A DNA stretch of 64,000 nucleotides from VBDM01 sp035651815 (GCA_035651815.1 DASRFB010000023.1:202937-266936); one strand, 5' to 3'. Positions 19,718-29,361 are shown, counted from the stretch's first letter. Notes: generated by a model from the letters alone, not told the origin. Numbers and translations: made by a program.

Positions 19718-20467
19718 ATGCTGATCATCCCGGCGATCGATATCAAGGACGGACACTGCGTTCGCCTGAAGCAGGGCCGGATGAACGACGCGACGGTGTT
19801 CTCCGAGGACCCCGGCGGCATGGCGGGCCACTGGAAATCGGAGGGCGCGCGCCGGCTGCACGTCGTCGACCTGAACGGCGCGGCCGCGGGCAAGCCGAAG
19901 AACGTGCCGGCGATCCGCGCGATCCTGGAGGCGGTCGGCGACTCGGTCCCGGTGCAGCTCGGCGGCGGCATCCGCGACCTCGACACGATCGAGCAGTACC
20001 TCGATCTGGGCGTGACCTACGTGATCATCGGCACCGCCGCGGTGAAGAACCCCGGCTTCCTCCAGGACGCGTGCAGCGCCTTCGCGGGGCACGTCGTCGT
20101 GGCGCTGGACGCGAAAGACGGGAAAGTCGCGGTCGAAGGATGGTCGAAGATGACCGGGCACGACGTCGCCGATCTGGCGAAGAAGTTCCAGGACTACGGC
20201 GTCGAGGCGGTGATCTACACCGACATCGGCCGCGACGGCATGCTGACCGGCGTGAACGTCGACGCGACGCTCAAGCTCGCGCGCGAGCTGCGCGTGCCCG
20301 TGATCGCGAGCGGCGGGCTCACCAGCCTGAAGGACATCGAGTCGCTGTGCGCGATCGAGTCCGAGGGCATCACCGGCGTCATCACCGGCCGGGCGATCTA
20401 CCAGGGAACTCTCGACTTCAAGAAGGCCCAGGCGGCGATCGACAAGCTCGCGAAGGGGAAGGAGTAG
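19718..20467 (+). CDS. hisA: ProFAR isomerase HisA
   Basis: A 249-aa (beta/alpha)8-barrel isomerase. The N-terminal catalytic Asp is in LIIPAIDIKDGHCVRLKQG and the second in YTDIGRDGMLTGVN; phosphate sites are QLGGGIRD and ASGGLTSLKDIE. A 61-nt gap separates it from hisH. Confidence 0.96.
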   Translation: MLIIPAIDIKDGHCVRLKQGRMNDATVFSEDPGGMAGHWKSEGARRLHVVDLNGAAAGKPKNVPAIRAILEAVGDSVPVQLGGGIRDLDTIEQYLDLGVTYVIIGTAAVKNPGFLQDACSAFAGHVVVALDAKDGKVAVEGWSKMTGHDVADLAKKFQDYGVEAVIYTDIGRDGMLTGVNVDATLKLARELRVPVIASGGLTSLKDIESLCAIESEGITGVITGRAIYQGTLDFKKAQAAIDKLAKGKE

Positions 20468-20504
20468 GGTCGAACGCCCGCGAGGGCGCTTCGATTCCAC
20501 GCCA

Positions 20505-21287
<783 letters not shown>

Positions 21288-21297
21288 TGCCTGCGTC

Positions 21298-21687
21298 ATG
21301 GACGACGACTGGCTCGACACCGTGAAATGGGACGCGAACGGCCTGGTGCCCGCGATCGCGCAGGACGCCGCGACGCGCAAGGTGCTGACCCTCGCGTGGA
21401 TGAACCGCGAGTCGCTCGCGAAGACCGTCGCCACCGGCGAGGCGCACTACTGGTCGCGCTCGCGCCGCAGGCTCTGGCGCAAGGGCGAGGAATCGGGCCA
21501 CGTGCAGAAGGTGCGCGCGGTACGCATCGACTGCGACGAGGACGCGGTGCTGCTCGAGGTCGAGCAGGCGGGCGGAATCGCCTGCCACACGGGCCGCGAG
21601 CGCTGCTTCTTCCGCAAGCTCGAAGGCCGGCGCTGGGTCGAGACCGAGGCGGTCGTGCGCGATCCCCGGGAGATCTACAAGAAATGA
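21298..21687 (+). CDS. hisI: Phosphoribosyl-AMP cyclohydrolase HisI
   Basis: A 129-aa zinc/magnesium enzyme. Start at MDDDWLDTVKWDANG. The family block is LTLAWMNRESLAKTVATGEA, followed by WRKGEESGHVQKV and the zinc-binding Cys residues in IDCDEDAVLL and GIACHTGRERCFF. In this organism HisI and HisE are separate proteins; the genes overlap by 4 nt (ATGA). Confidence 0.95.
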   Translation: MDDDWLDTVKWDANGLVPAIAQDAATRKVLTLAWMNRESLAKTVATGEAHYWSRSRRRLWRKGEESGHVQKVRAVRIDCDEDAVLLEVEQAGGIACHTGRERCFFRKLEGRRWVETEAVVRDPREIYKK

Positions 21688-22034
21688 GCGATATCCTCGA
21701 GCGCCTCGCCGACGTCGTCGAGAGCCGCAAGGCGGGCGACCCCGACGTCTCGTACGTCGCGCGGCTGTTCGCGCGCGGCGAGGACGCGATCCTCAAGAAG
21801 ATCGGCGAGGAGGCGACGGAGACCGTGATGGCGGCCAAGGACGGCGACCGGCTGCGCATCGTCGGCGAAACCGCGGACCTGTGGTTCCACTGCCTGATCA
21901 TGCTCGCGCAGCACGGGCTGCGGCCCTCGGACGTTCTCGCCGAGCTGCGCCGCCGCGAGGGCATCTCGGGTATTGACGAGAAGGCCGCGCGCGCGGACGA
22001 CGCCCGCATCGAGGCCGAGCGCAAGCGCAAATGA
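21684..22034 (+). CDS. hisE: Phosphoribosyl-ATP pyrophosphatase HisE
   Basis: A 116-aa all-alpha NTP pyrophosphohydrolase. The MazG-like motif is KKIGEEATETVMAAKDGD followed by ETADLWFHCLIML. Start overlaps the hisI stop. Slightly longer than the family mean because of a charged C-terminal tail. Confidence 0.95.
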   Translation: MSDILERLADVVESRKAGDPDVSYVARLFARGEDAILKKIGEEATETVMAAKDGDRLRIVGETADLWFHCLIMLAQHGLRPSDVLAELRRREGISGIDEKAARADDARIEAERKRK

Positions 22035-22058
22035 GCGGCCGCATTTGAGATCGGGAAC

Positions 22059-22406
22059 ATGGACTGCATCTTCTGCAAGATCGTGCGCGGCGAGATCCCG
22101 AGCCGCAAGGTCTACGAGGACGACGACGTCCTCGCGTTCCACGACATTCACCCGCTCGCGCCCGTGCATTTCATGATCATCCCGAAGCTCCACCTCGCGT
22201 CGCTCGCCGAGGCCGACATGAGCCATCAGGCCCTCCTCGGGAAGATGCTCGCCCTGGCGCCGCGGCTCGCGCGCGAGCAAGGTTCTCCCGACGGCTTCCG
22301 CACCATCGTTAATACTGGCCGGGTGGGGGCGCAAGAGGTGTATCATTTACATATGCACGTCATCGGCGGCCCGGTCCCGCTGGGCCCGATGATCCGACGC
22401 GGCTGA
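22059..22406 (+). CDS. hinT: HIT family nucleotide hydrolase (HinT-like)
   Basis: A 115-aa histidine triad protein; HinT enzymes hydrolyse aminoacyl- and other phosphoramidate adenylates. N-terminal CIFCKIVRGEIPS and the triad in YHLHMHVIGG are clear. It lies between hisE and tatA, a common betaproteobacterial arrangement. Confidence 0.94.
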   Translation: MDCIFCKIVRGEIPSRKVYEDDDVLAFHDIHPLAPVHFMIIPKLHLASLAEADMSHQALLGKMLALAPRLAREQGSPDGFRTIVNTGRVGAQEVYHLHMHVIGGPVPLGPMIRRG

Positions 22407-22493
22407 GACCGCGGCCCGGCCACGGGCGCGGCTCTCCCCACACTGGATCTAGGCGGCCCCGGTCTCCCGGGCGCCCACAAGGAGCAAGCAGTC

Positions 22494-22712
22494 ATGGGAA
22501 CGTGGAGCATCTGGCACTGGCTCATCGTGTTGGTGATCGTCCTGCTGATCTTCGGAACGAAGAAGCTGAAGAACATCGGGGCGGACCTGGGCGGCGCGGT
22601 GCGCGGATTCAAGGAAGGCATGAAGAACGGCGACGACGATAAGCCGGAGGCCCCCAGCCAGATCACCGGCCGCACCATCGACGCCGAAGTGAAGGACAAG
22701 GCGAAGAGCTGA
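22494..22712 (+). CDS. tatA: Twin-arginine translocase subunit TatA
   Basis: A 72-aa protein with one N-terminal membrane helix (WHWLIVLVIVLLIFGTKKLK) followed by the amphipathic helix GADLGGAVRGFKEGMK. It forms the translocation pore for folded Tat substrates. First gene of tatABC; the Rieske protein encoded 2.6 kb downstream is a likely client. Confidence 0.95.
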   Translation: MGTWSIWHWLIVLVIVLLIFGTKKLKNIGADLGGAVRGFKEGMKNGDDDKPEAPSQITGRTIDAEVKDKAKS

Positions 22713-22766
22713 GCGCCACGCTCGGCCCGTCCGCCGCGCGCCGGCGGCAGCGCCTCCGCTGATCCC

Positions 22767-23231
22767 ATGTTCGACGTCGGATTCTCCGAGCTGATGGTCA
22801 TCGCCGTGGTGGCGCTGATCGTCATCGGCCCGGAGCGCCTGCCCAAGGTGGCCCGTACCCTGGGTCATCTCGTCGGCCGCCTGCAGCGCTACGTCAACGA
22901 CGTCAAGGCCGATATCAACCGGGAGATCGAGCTCGACGAGCTGCGCAAGTTCAAGAACACGTTCGAGGACGCGGCGCGCGAGATGGAGCACAGCGTCCAC
23001 AACGAAGCCGCGAAGGCCGAGTCCGAGCTGGACGCGATCGCCCAGTCGGTGGACGCCGCTGCGACCGGCGGCCTGACCCGTCCGGGCGTCGAGCCGGCCG
23101 AGCCGCAGGCGGCGAAGACCCAGCTCGACGCGGCGGTCGGCTCGACCGAGGAGGCGGCGAAAACGCCGCCGCGCGAGGAGCAGCCGGGCTCCGCCGAGCA
23201 GCCCCAGACCGCGCAGAAGTCTCCCGCCTAG
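22767..23231 (+). CDS. tatB: Twin-arginine translocase subunit TatB
   Basis: A 154-aa protein. The N-terminal helix and signature FDVGFSELMVIAVVALIVIG followed by PERLPKVARTLG identify TatB, which with TatC forms the signal-peptide receptor. The C-terminal half is Ala/Glu/Pro-rich and low-complexity, as is usual. Confidence 0.94.
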   Translation: MFDVGFSELMVIAVVALIVIGPERLPKVARTLGHLVGRLQRYVNDVKADINREIELDELRKFKNTFEDAAREMEHSVHNEAAKAESELDAIAQSVDAAATGGLTRPGVEPAEPQAAKTQLDAAVGSTEEAAKTPPREEQPGSAEQPQTAQKSPA

Positions 23232-23240
23232 CCTGGCAGC

Positions 23241-23999
23241 ATGAGCAGCCAGGATACTTTCATCTCGCACCTGGTCGAGCTGCGCGACCGCATGCTGCGG
23301 GCGATCCTCGCTGTGCTGCTCGTGTTCCTGTGCCTGTTCCCCTGGGCGAAGGACCTGTACGCGCTGCTCGCGATGCCGCTGCTCTCGGTGCTCCCGAAGG
23401 GCGGCCAGATGATCGCGACCGACGTGGTCGGCGTGTTTCTCGTGCCGGTGAAGGTGGCGTTCCTCGTCGCGTTCGTCGTCGCGCTCCCGTACGTGCTCTA
23501 CCAGGCGTGGGCGTTCGTCGCGCCGGGCCTGTACGCGCACGAGCGGCGCCTGGTGCTGCCGCTGGTGGTGGCGAGCTCGGTGCTCTTCGTCGTCGGCATG
23601 TCCTTCGCGTACTTCCTCGTGTTTCCGGTCGTGTTCAAGTTCATGGCGTCGATCGCGCCCGAGGGCGTCGCCTGGATGACGGACATCGACAAGTACCTGT
23701 CCTTCGTGCTGACCACGTTCATCGCCTTCGGCGTGACCTTCGAGGTTCCGGTGGTCGTCATCGTGCTGGTGCGGGTCGGCCTCGTCTCGGTGGAGAAGCT
23801 GAAGGAGATGCGCCCCTACGTGATCGTGGGCGCGTTCGTGATCGGCGCGATCTTCACGCCGCCCGACGTGCTGTCGCAGGTGATGCTCGCGGTGCCGCTG
23901 TGGCTGCTCTTCGAGCTGGGCCTGGTGCTCGCTCGCTTCCTGGGTCGGCCCGCGGCGGCCGACGCGCCGCGTCTCGAGGAGCCCGAGGCCGAGAAATAG
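23241..23999 (+). CDS. tatC: Twin-arginine translocase subunit TatC
   Basis: A 252-aa six-helix membrane protein that recognises twin-arginine signal peptides. N-terminal block FISHLVELRDRMLRAILAVL, the YQAWAFVAPGLYAHERR loop and FGVTFEVPVVVIVLV are conserved. Ends 4 nt before the stop of the convergent HtrA gene. Confidence 0.95.
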   Translation: MSSQDTFISHLVELRDRMLRAILAVLLVFLCLFPWAKDLYALLAMPLLSVLPKGGQMIATDVVGVFLVPVKVAFLVAFVVALPYVLYQAWAFVAPGLYAHERRLVLPLVVASSVLFVVGMSFAYFLVFPVVFKFMASIAPEGVAWMTDIDKYLSFVLTTFIAFGVTFEVPVVVIVLVRVGLVSVEKLKEMRPYVIVGAFVIGAIFTPPDVLSQVMLAVPLWLLFELGLVLARFLGRPAAADAPRLEEPEAEK

Positions 24000-24002
24000 C
24001 GC

Positions 24003-25145
24003 CTAGCGGCGCAGCGGCGGGGGCGGGCGCTTGCCGACCTCGACGTTCACGTCGAGGTCTTTCTCTTCGCGCCTCAGGCGCACGGCGGCGGTCCTGCCCG
24101 GGACGAGCGCCGCCACCGTGTTCAGCATCGCGTTCGGGTCCTTCATCCGCTTGCCGTCGATCGCGACCAGGACGTCGCCCGGCCGGAAGCCCGCCTTGTC
24201 GGCGGGGCCGCCGCGCAGCACGCCGGCGATGAGGACGCCGTTCGCGTCCGCGCCGCCGGGAAAATCCGGCGTCAGCTCCTGCGCCTCCACGCCGATCCAG
24301 CCGCGCGTCACCGACCCGGACGCGACGATCTGCTCCATGACCTGCTTCGCGCTCGACGCGGGGATCGCAAAGCCGATGCCGAGCGATCCGCCCGAGCGCG
24401 AGTAGATCGCGGTGTTGATCCCGATCAGGTTGCCCGCCGCGTCGATCAGCGCGCCTCCCGAGTTGCCGGGGTTGATCGCGGCATCGGTCTGGATGAAGTT
24501 CTCGAACGTGTTGATGCCGAGCTGGTTGCGCCCGAGCGCGCTGATGATGCCCATGGTCACCGTCTGGCCCACGCCGAAGGGATTGCCGATCGCGAGGACG
24601 ACGTCGCCGACGCGCAGGGACTCGGTGTCGCCGAACGTGATCGAGGGCAGCGTGCCGTTGCTCACCTGCAGCACCGCGAGGTCGGTCTCGGGGTCCGAGC
24701 CGACGAGCCGCGCCTTCAGCTTCTTGCCGTCGGCGAGCGCGACCTCGATCTCGTCGGCCGCCTCGACCACGTGGTGGTTGGTGAGGATGTAGCCGCGCGG
24801 ACTGACGATCACGCCCGAGCCGAGGCTCGCCGCGCGCTGCGATTCCGGGTCGGCGCGATCGCCGAAGAAGTGGCGAAACAGCGGATCGTTGAGGAAGGGA
24901 TGCGGCGGGGTCTTCACTTCCTTGCTGGTGAAGATGTTGACGACCGCCGGCGTCGCGCGCCTCACCGCGTCGCTGTACGAGCTCGAGCGCGGGCTGCCCG
25001 CGCCCGGCGGCGCGGCCTGCGTGAGCTCGACGACCTGCGTGCCGCCCGGCCGGCCCAGCCAGTCGGGCTTGAGCGTCACGACGACGAAGAGCACGCCGAG
25101 GGCGACCGTCGTCGCTTGGGCGAAGATCAGCCAGAGCCTGCGCAT
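24003..25145 (-). CDS. Membrane-anchored HtrA/DegS-type serine protease with PDZ domain
   Basis: A 380-aa trypsin-like periplasmic protease. Start chosen at MRRLWLIFAQ, which matches the conserved beginning of betaproteobacterial homologues; a TTG 57 nt upstream is less likely. One N-terminal anchor (LIFAQATTVALGVLFVVVTL), catalytic triad His125 (NHHVVE), Asp155 (PETDLAVL) and Ser229 (NPGNSGGALI), then a single PDZ domain at about residues 265-365. One PDZ plus an anchor fits DegS/AlgW-like sensors or quality-control proteases more than two-PDZ DegP. Confidence 0.88.
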   Translation of the reverse strand: MRRLWLIFAQATTVALGVLFVVVTLKPDWLGRPGGTQVVELTQAAPPGAGSPRSSSYSDAVRRATPAVVNIFTSKEVKTPPHPFLNDPLFRHFFGDRADPESQRAASLGSGVIVSPRGYILTNHHVVEAADEIEVALADGKKLKARLVGSDPETDLAVLQVSNGTLPSITFGDTESLRVGDVVLAIGNPFGVGQTVTMGIISALGRNQLGINTFENFIQTDAAINPGNSGGALIDAAGNLIGINTAIYSRSGGSLGIGFAIPASSAKQVMEQIVASGSVTRGWIGVEAQELTPDFPGGADANGVLIAGVLRGGPADKAGFRPGDVLVAIDGKRMKDPNAMLNTVAALVPGRTAAVRLRREEKDLDVNVEVGKRPPPPLRR

Positions 25146-25275
25146 CGTCGGGATTGCGGGTTCGAAGAGCCGGGTGGGAAGACCGCACCGATTATTGCCC
25201 AAAGGCGCCGGGCGCGAAAGCGCCGGGGCGTGTCAGGGAAAACCCGTTGCACATCATGGAGTTGGGCCAAAAAAT

Positions 25276-25305
25276 TTGTCTAGGACGGGTGCCTTTCTGT
25301 ATAAT
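25276..25305 (+). promoter_or_regulatory. Sigma-70-type promoter for petABC
   Basis: A perfect TATAAT (25300-25305) with TTGTCT (25276-25281) 18 nt upstream, in the 204-nt divergent gap between the HtrA gene and petA. The expected transcript start is near 25312, about 38 nt before the petA ATG. Confidence 0.65.
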
Positions 25306-25349
25306 TTCGCCTTTTTGAACAAGCCCTTCCAAAAGCAAGGTCCCTTTCG

Positions 25350-25952
25350 ATGAGCGATTCCCCAGAAACAAACCGCGGCCGGCGCAAGATCATCGCGCTC
25401 ACCGCGGCCGCCGGCGGCGCGGCCGCCGTGACGGGCGCGATTCCTCTCGTCGCGTCGATGCTTCCGTCCGAGAAGGCGAAGGCGCTCGGCGCCCCGGTCG
25501 AGTTCGACCTGAGCGAGGTGCCTCCGGGCACCAAGGCGACGGTGGAATGGCGCGGGCAGCCCGTGTGGGTCCTGCACCGGACGAAGGAGATGCTCGACGA
25601 CATCAAGAAGGACGACGACAAGGTCGCCGATCCGAAGAGCGAGCGCAACAAGGACCTGACGCCGCAGTACGCGCGCAACGAGTTCCGCTCGATCAAGCCG
25701 GAGTACCTCGTGGTCGTGGGGATCTGCACGCACCTCGGCTGCTCGCCGCAGGACCGCCTGCAATCGGGCTCCGAGCCGTTCGACCCGAGCTGGGCGGGCG
25801 GCTTCTACTGTCCCTGCCACGGGTCGCTGTTCGATCTCGCCGGACGCGTCTACAAGAACAAGCCCGCCCCGTTCAACCTGAGGGTGCCGCCGTACACCTA
25901 TCTCTCCGACAACAAGATCCTCATCGGCGAGGACAAGGTGAAGAAGGGGTAA
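25350..25952 (+). CDS. petA: Ubiquinol-cytochrome c reductase Rieske iron-sulfur subunit
   Basis: A 200-aa subunit of the cytochrome bc1 complex carrying the 2Fe-2S cluster. The N-terminus has a twin-arginine-type anchor (RGRRKIIALTAAAGG). Cluster ligands are in CTHLGC and CPCHGS. The charged segment at about residues 80-100 (KDDDKVADPKSERNKD) is typical of the proteobacterial insert. First gene of petABC, with a strong promoter upstream. Confidence 0.97.
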   Translation: MSDSPETNRGRRKIIALTAAAGGAAAVTGAIPLVASMLPSEKAKALGAPVEFDLSEVPPGTKATVEWRGQPVWVLHRTKEMLDDIKKDDDKVADPKSERNKDLTPQYARNEFRSIKPEYLVVVGICTHLGCSPQDRLQSGSEPFDPSWAGGFYCPCHGSLFDLAGRVYKNKPAPFNLRVPPYTYLSDNKILIGEDKVKKG

Positions 25953-25958
25953 GGCGCC

Positions 25959-27362
25959 ATGGCCGTCATCGAAGTCGACAAGAAGCCCGTCACGGGCGCC
26001 GGCCCGTTCAACGGCGTGCTCACCTGGATCGACCGGCGCTTCCCGCTGGTCTCGATGTGGCGCGAGCACGCGGCCGACTACTGGGCGCCGAAGAACTTCA
26101 ACTTCTGGTACTACTTCGGCTCGCTCGCGCTGCTCGTGCTCGTGATCCAGATCGTCACGGGCATCTTCCTGACCATGAACTACAAGCCCGACGCGAAGGA
26201 GGCCTTTGCCTCGGTCGAGTACATCATGCGCGAGGTGAACTGGGGCTGGTGGATCCGCTACATGCATTCCACGGGCGCCTCGTTCTTCTTCATCTGCGTG
26301 TACCTGCACATGTTCCGCGGGCTGCTCTACGGCTCCTACCGCCGGCCGCGCGAGCTGGTGTGGATGGTCGGGATGCTGATCTTCCTCTCGCTCATGGCCG
26401 AGGCCTTCTTCGGCTACCTCCTGCCCTGGGGGCAGATGTCGTACTGGGGCGCGCAGGTGATCGTGAACCTGTTCGACGCGATTCCCGTGATCGGACCCAA
26501 GCTCGCGATCTGGATCCGCGGCGACTACGTGGTCTCGGACGCGACGCTGAACCGCTTCTTCGCGTTCCACGTGATCGCGGTGCCGCTCGTGCTGCTCGGG
26601 CTCGTGGTCGCGCACCTGCTCGCGCTGCACGAGGTCGGCTCGAACAATCCCGACGGCATCGACATCAAAGGGCGGGATCCGAAGACCGGGCACCCGATCG
26701 ACAGCGTCGCGTTCCACCCGTACTACACGGTGAAGGATTCGTTCGGCGCGTCGGTGTTCCTGGTGATCTTCTTCGTCGTCGTGTTCTTCCTGCCGGAGAT
26801 GGGCGGCTACTTCCTCGAGTCGAACAACTTCATCCCGGCCGACCCGCTGAAGACTCCGCCGCACATCGCGCCGGTGTGGTACTTCACGCCGTTCTATTCG
26901 ATCCTGCGGGCGACGACCGACAACTTCGTGTACTTCGGGCTGATCCCGGGGGTGGTCCTGCTCGCGCTCGCGATCATCGTCACCGTCCCGCGAACCGCGG
27001 TGCGCGTCTCGGTCGCGGTGCTCGCGGCGCTGCTCCTCGCGGGATTCCTCGGCTTCGAGGCGAAGGTCTGGGGCGTCGTGCTGATGGGCGTCTCGGTGCT
27101 GATCTATTTCTTCCTGCCCTGGCTGGACCGCAGCCCCGTGCGGTCGATCCGCTACAAGGGCCCGTTCTACAAGATCGCGCTCGCCCTGTTCGTGGTCGCC
27201 TTCTTCATGCTCGGCTACCTCGGCACGCAGCCGGTCTCGACCGGCCGCACGGTGCTCGCGCAGGTCTGCACGGCGGTGTACTTCCTGTTCTTCGCGGTGA
27301 TGCCCTGGTATTCGCGATTCGACAAGACCCAACCCGAGCCTGAGAGGGTGACGTGGAAATGA
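25959..27362 (+). CDS. petB: Cytochrome b of the bc1 complex
   Basis: A 467-aa membrane protein with two haem b groups and the quinol sites. Haem-ligand helices are HSTGASFFFICVYLHMFRG and FFAFHVIAVPLVLLGLVVAH. The Qo-site motif reads PVWY rather than PEWY; PVWY is a known variant in some beta- and gammaproteobacteria. The C-terminus has extra helices beyond residue 380, so it is longer than mitochondrial cytochrome b. Overlaps petC by 4 nt. Confidence 0.96.
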   Translation: MAVIEVDKKPVTGAGPFNGVLTWIDRRFPLVSMWREHAADYWAPKNFNFWYYFGSLALLVLVIQIVTGIFLTMNYKPDAKEAFASVEYIMREVNWGWWIRYMHSTGASFFFICVYLHMFRGLLYGSYRRPRELVWMVGMLIFLSLMAEAFFGYLLPWGQMSYWGAQVIVNLFDAIPVIGPKLAIWIRGDYVVSDATLNRFFAFHVIAVPLVLLGLVVAHLLALHEVGSNNPDGIDIKGRDPKTGHPIDSVAFHPYYTVKDSFGASVFLVIFFVVVFFLPEMGGYFLESNNFIPADPLKTPPHIAPVWYFTPFYSILRATTDNFVYFGLIPGVVLLALAIIVTVPRTAVRVSVAVLAALLLAGFLGFEAKVWGVVLMGVSVLIYFFLPWLDRSPVRSIRYKGPFYKIALALFVVAFFMLGYLGTQPVSTGRTVLAQVCTAVYFLFFAVMPWYSRFDKTQPEPERVTWK

Positions 27363-28126
27363 AGAAGATCCTTGCCCTCGCGGCGCTCGCGTGCGCGTGC
27401 GTCGCCCACCCGCTCGCGCTCGCGCAGGAAGAGGAGCCGCGTCTCGAGGCCGCGCCGATCGATCCGCGCGACCTGACCAGCCTGCAGGCGGGCGCGCGGA
27501 CCTTCGTCAATTACTGCCTCAATTGCCACTCGGCGTCGCTGATGCGCTATTCGAAGCTCGAGGACATCGGCCTCACCGAGCCGGAGATCAAGGACAACCT
27601 GCTCTTCACCGGCGAGAAGATCGGCGACGTGATGAACGTCGCGATGCCGCGCAAGGAAGCGAAGGAATGGTTCGGCGCCGCGCCGCCGGACCTCTCGGTG
27701 ATCGGACGCTCGCGCAGCGCCGATTGGCTGTACACCTACCTGCGCGGCTTCTACCGCGATCCGAGCCGTCCGACCGGCTGGAACAACGTCGTGTACCCGA
27801 ACGTCGCCATGCCGCACGTACTGTGGCAGCTCCAGGGCCAGCAGGTCCTCGAGCGGGCGCCGGCGAAGGGCGCCGAGGAGAAAGGCGAGGCCAGGAAGGA
27901 AGAGGCCGAGCCCGCGCCCGCCAAGCTGAAGCTCGCCGTGCCCGGGCGCCTGACGCCGGTCGAGTACGACGTGATCGTGCGCGACCTCGTGAACTACCTC
28001 GTCTGGATGTCCGAGCCCGAGGCGCGCGTGAGGAAGCGCGTCGGCGTGGTCGTGGTGTTCTTCCTCGGGATCCTGGTGGTGCTGACCTACGCGCTCTACA
28101 AGGAATTCTGGAAAGACGTGCATTGA
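27359..28126 (+). CDS. petC: Cytochrome c1
   Basis: A 255-aa membrane-anchored cytochrome. Start chosen at the ATG overlapping the petB TGA, with GAGAGGG upstream; an in-frame GTG lies two codons earlier. Signal peptide, haem c site CLNCH, a C-terminal anchor (VVVVFFLGILVVLTYALY). A charged Ala/Glu/Lys-rich insert at about residues 170-195 precedes the last third. Completes the bc1 complex. Confidence 0.95.
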   Translation: MKKILALAALACACVAHPLALAQEEEPRLEAAPIDPRDLTSLQAGARTFVNYCLNCHSASLMRYSKLEDIGLTEPEIKDNLLFTGEKIGDVMNVAMPRKEAKEWFGAAPPDLSVIGRSRSADWLYTYLRGFYRDPSRPTGWNNVVYPNVAMPHVLWQLQGQQVLERAPAKGAEEKGEARKEEAEPAPAKLKLAVPGRLTPVEYDVIVRDLVNYLVWMSEPEARVRKRVGVVVVFFLGILVVLTYALYKEFWKDVH

Positions 28127-28154
28127 GTCGCCCGACGGCGACGGGACCCCAGCC

Positions 28155-28754
28155 ATGATGAATCTCTATTCCGGGACGACCTGCCCCTTCTCGCAACGCT
28201 GCCGCATCGTGCTGTACGAGAAGGGCATGGATTTCCAGATCATCGACGTCGACATGTACAACAAGCCCGAGGACATCGCGGTGATGAACCCGTACAACCG
28301 CCTCCCGGTGCTGGTCGAGCGCGACCTGATCCTGTACGAGTCCAACATCATCAACGAGTACATCGACGAGCGCTTTCCGCACCCGCAGCTCATGCCGGCC
28401 GATCCGGTGATGCGCGCGCGGGCACGCCTGTTCCTGTTCAATTTCGAGGTCGAGCTGTTCTCGCAGATCGAGACCCTCGAGCACGGCAACCAGAAGCAGC
28501 AGGACCGCTCGCGCCAGCACTGCGCCGATCGGCTGACCGAGCTGGCGCCGGTGTTCACCAAGCAGAAGTACATGCTCGGCGACGAGTTCTCGATGCTCGA
28601 CGTCGCGATCTCGCCGCTCCTCTGGCGCCTCGACTACTACGGCATCTCGCTGCCCAAGGCCGCGGCGCCGCTCATGAAGTACGCCGAGCGCCTGTTCTCG
28701 CGCCCGGCCTTCATCGAGGCGCTGACGCCGTCCGAGAAGGTCATGCGCAAGTGA
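28155..28754 (+). CDS. sspA: Stringent starvation protein A (GST-fold)
   Basis: A 199-aa glutathione-S-transferase-fold protein that binds RNA polymerase during starvation. N-terminal thioredoxin-like block YSGTTCPFSQRCRIVLYEKG and NPYNRLPVLVERDLILYESN, then the helical domain. Adjacent ATGs at 28155 and 28158 are both possible. petABC-sspA-sspB is the usual order in betaproteobacteria. Confidence 0.94.
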   Translation: MMNLYSGTTCPFSQRCRIVLYEKGMDFQIIDVDMYNKPEDIAVMNPYNRLPVLVERDLILYESNIINEYIDERFPHPQLMPADPVMRARARLFLFNFEVELFSQIETLEHGNQKQQDRSRQHCADRLTELAPVFTKQKYMLGDEFSMLDVAISPLLWRLDYYGISLPKAAAPLMKYAERLFSRPAFIEALTPSEKVMRK

Positions 28755-28758
28755 CCGA

Positions 28759-28784
28759 GAGGGGGCGCCACGGGCGCCCCTCTT
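28759..28784 (+). terminator. Hairpin immediately after sspA, candidate terminator
   Basis: A GC stem, GAGGGGGCGCC pairing with GGCGCCCCTC around an ACG loop, begins 5 nt after the sspA stop and is followed by only TT, so any intrinsic termination would be weak. Confidence 0.45.
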
Positions 28785-28863
28785 GTCATCCTGCGGACCG
28801 TCGCGACGAAGGATCTGCTTTTCCCTTGGCCAAAAGCAGATTCTTCGCTACGCTCAGAATGAC
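28785..28863. repeat. Dispersed inverted-repeat element between sspA and sspB
   Basis: Two arms form a large imperfect hairpin: the left arm begins GTCATCCTGCGGACCGTCGC and the right arm, read in reverse complement, begins GTCATTCTGAGCGTAGCGAA. Both end in ATCTGCTTTT around a short CCTTGG-type loop. The wording GTCATTCTGAGCG-AGCGAAGAATCT is, from memory, a dispersed repeat found in many unrelated bacteria. The right edge (AGAATGAC) supplies an ATG at 28859 in frame with sspB. Confidence 0.75.
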
Positions 28864-28867
28864 GCCG

Positions 28868-29284
28868 ATGCCCGAGCCGACCTCCACCAAACCCTACCTG
28901 CTGCGCGCCATCTACGAATGGTGCGTCGACAACGGCTATACGCCCTACATGTCGGTGGTCGTCGACGCCCGCACGCGGGTCCCCATGGAGTACGTGCGCG
29001 ACGGCGAGATCGTGCTCAACATCGGGCCGCTCGCGACCAACCGCCTGCAGATCGGCAATGAGCTGATCGAGTGCAGCGCCCGCTTCGCCGGCACGGTGCG
29101 CGAGCTGTCCATCCCGGTCGCCGCGGTCGCCGCGATCTACGCGCGGGAGAACGGGCACGGCATGTCGTTCGAGACGGGCGCGCGGACGGCCGCGGAAGCG
29201 CAGGGCGAGGGTGCCGCGGCCCCGACCGGCGACGCGCCGGAGCCCCCGAAGCCGGGTAAACCCAACCTCAGGCGCATCAAATAG
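28868..29284 (+). CDS. sspB: ClpXP adaptor SspB
   Basis: A 138-aa adaptor that delivers ssrA-tagged and other substrates to ClpXP. Start chosen at MPEPTSTKPYLLRAIYEWC; an in-frame ATG three codons earlier falls inside the repeat element. Conserved blocks are YTPYMSVVVDA, VPMEYVRDGEIVLNIGPLA and FETGA. The C-terminus ends in the ClpX-binding tail PNLRRIK after a Pro/Ala linker. The repeat upstream separates it from sspA, so its expression may depend on readthrough or its own promoter. Confidence 0.9.
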   Translation: MPEPTSTKPYLLRAIYEWCVDNGYTPYMSVVVDARTRVPMEYVRDGEIVLNIGPLATNRLQIGNELIECSARFAGTVRELSIPVAAVAAIYARENGHGMSFETGARTAAEAQGEGAAAPTGDAPEPPKPGKPNLRRIK

Positions 29285-29361
29285 CCGGGCCCTGTTCCCA
29301 ACCACCGAGCCCCGGTGGTATCTTGGTCCGGGTCGGGTCCCGGCGTATCTTCCCGCAGCAA

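Noticed and set aside
26869..26880. PVWY in cytochrome b as a defective quinol-site motif
   Set aside because: PVWY is a recognised natural variant of PEWY in some beta- and gammaproteobacteria and the rest of the gene is intact.
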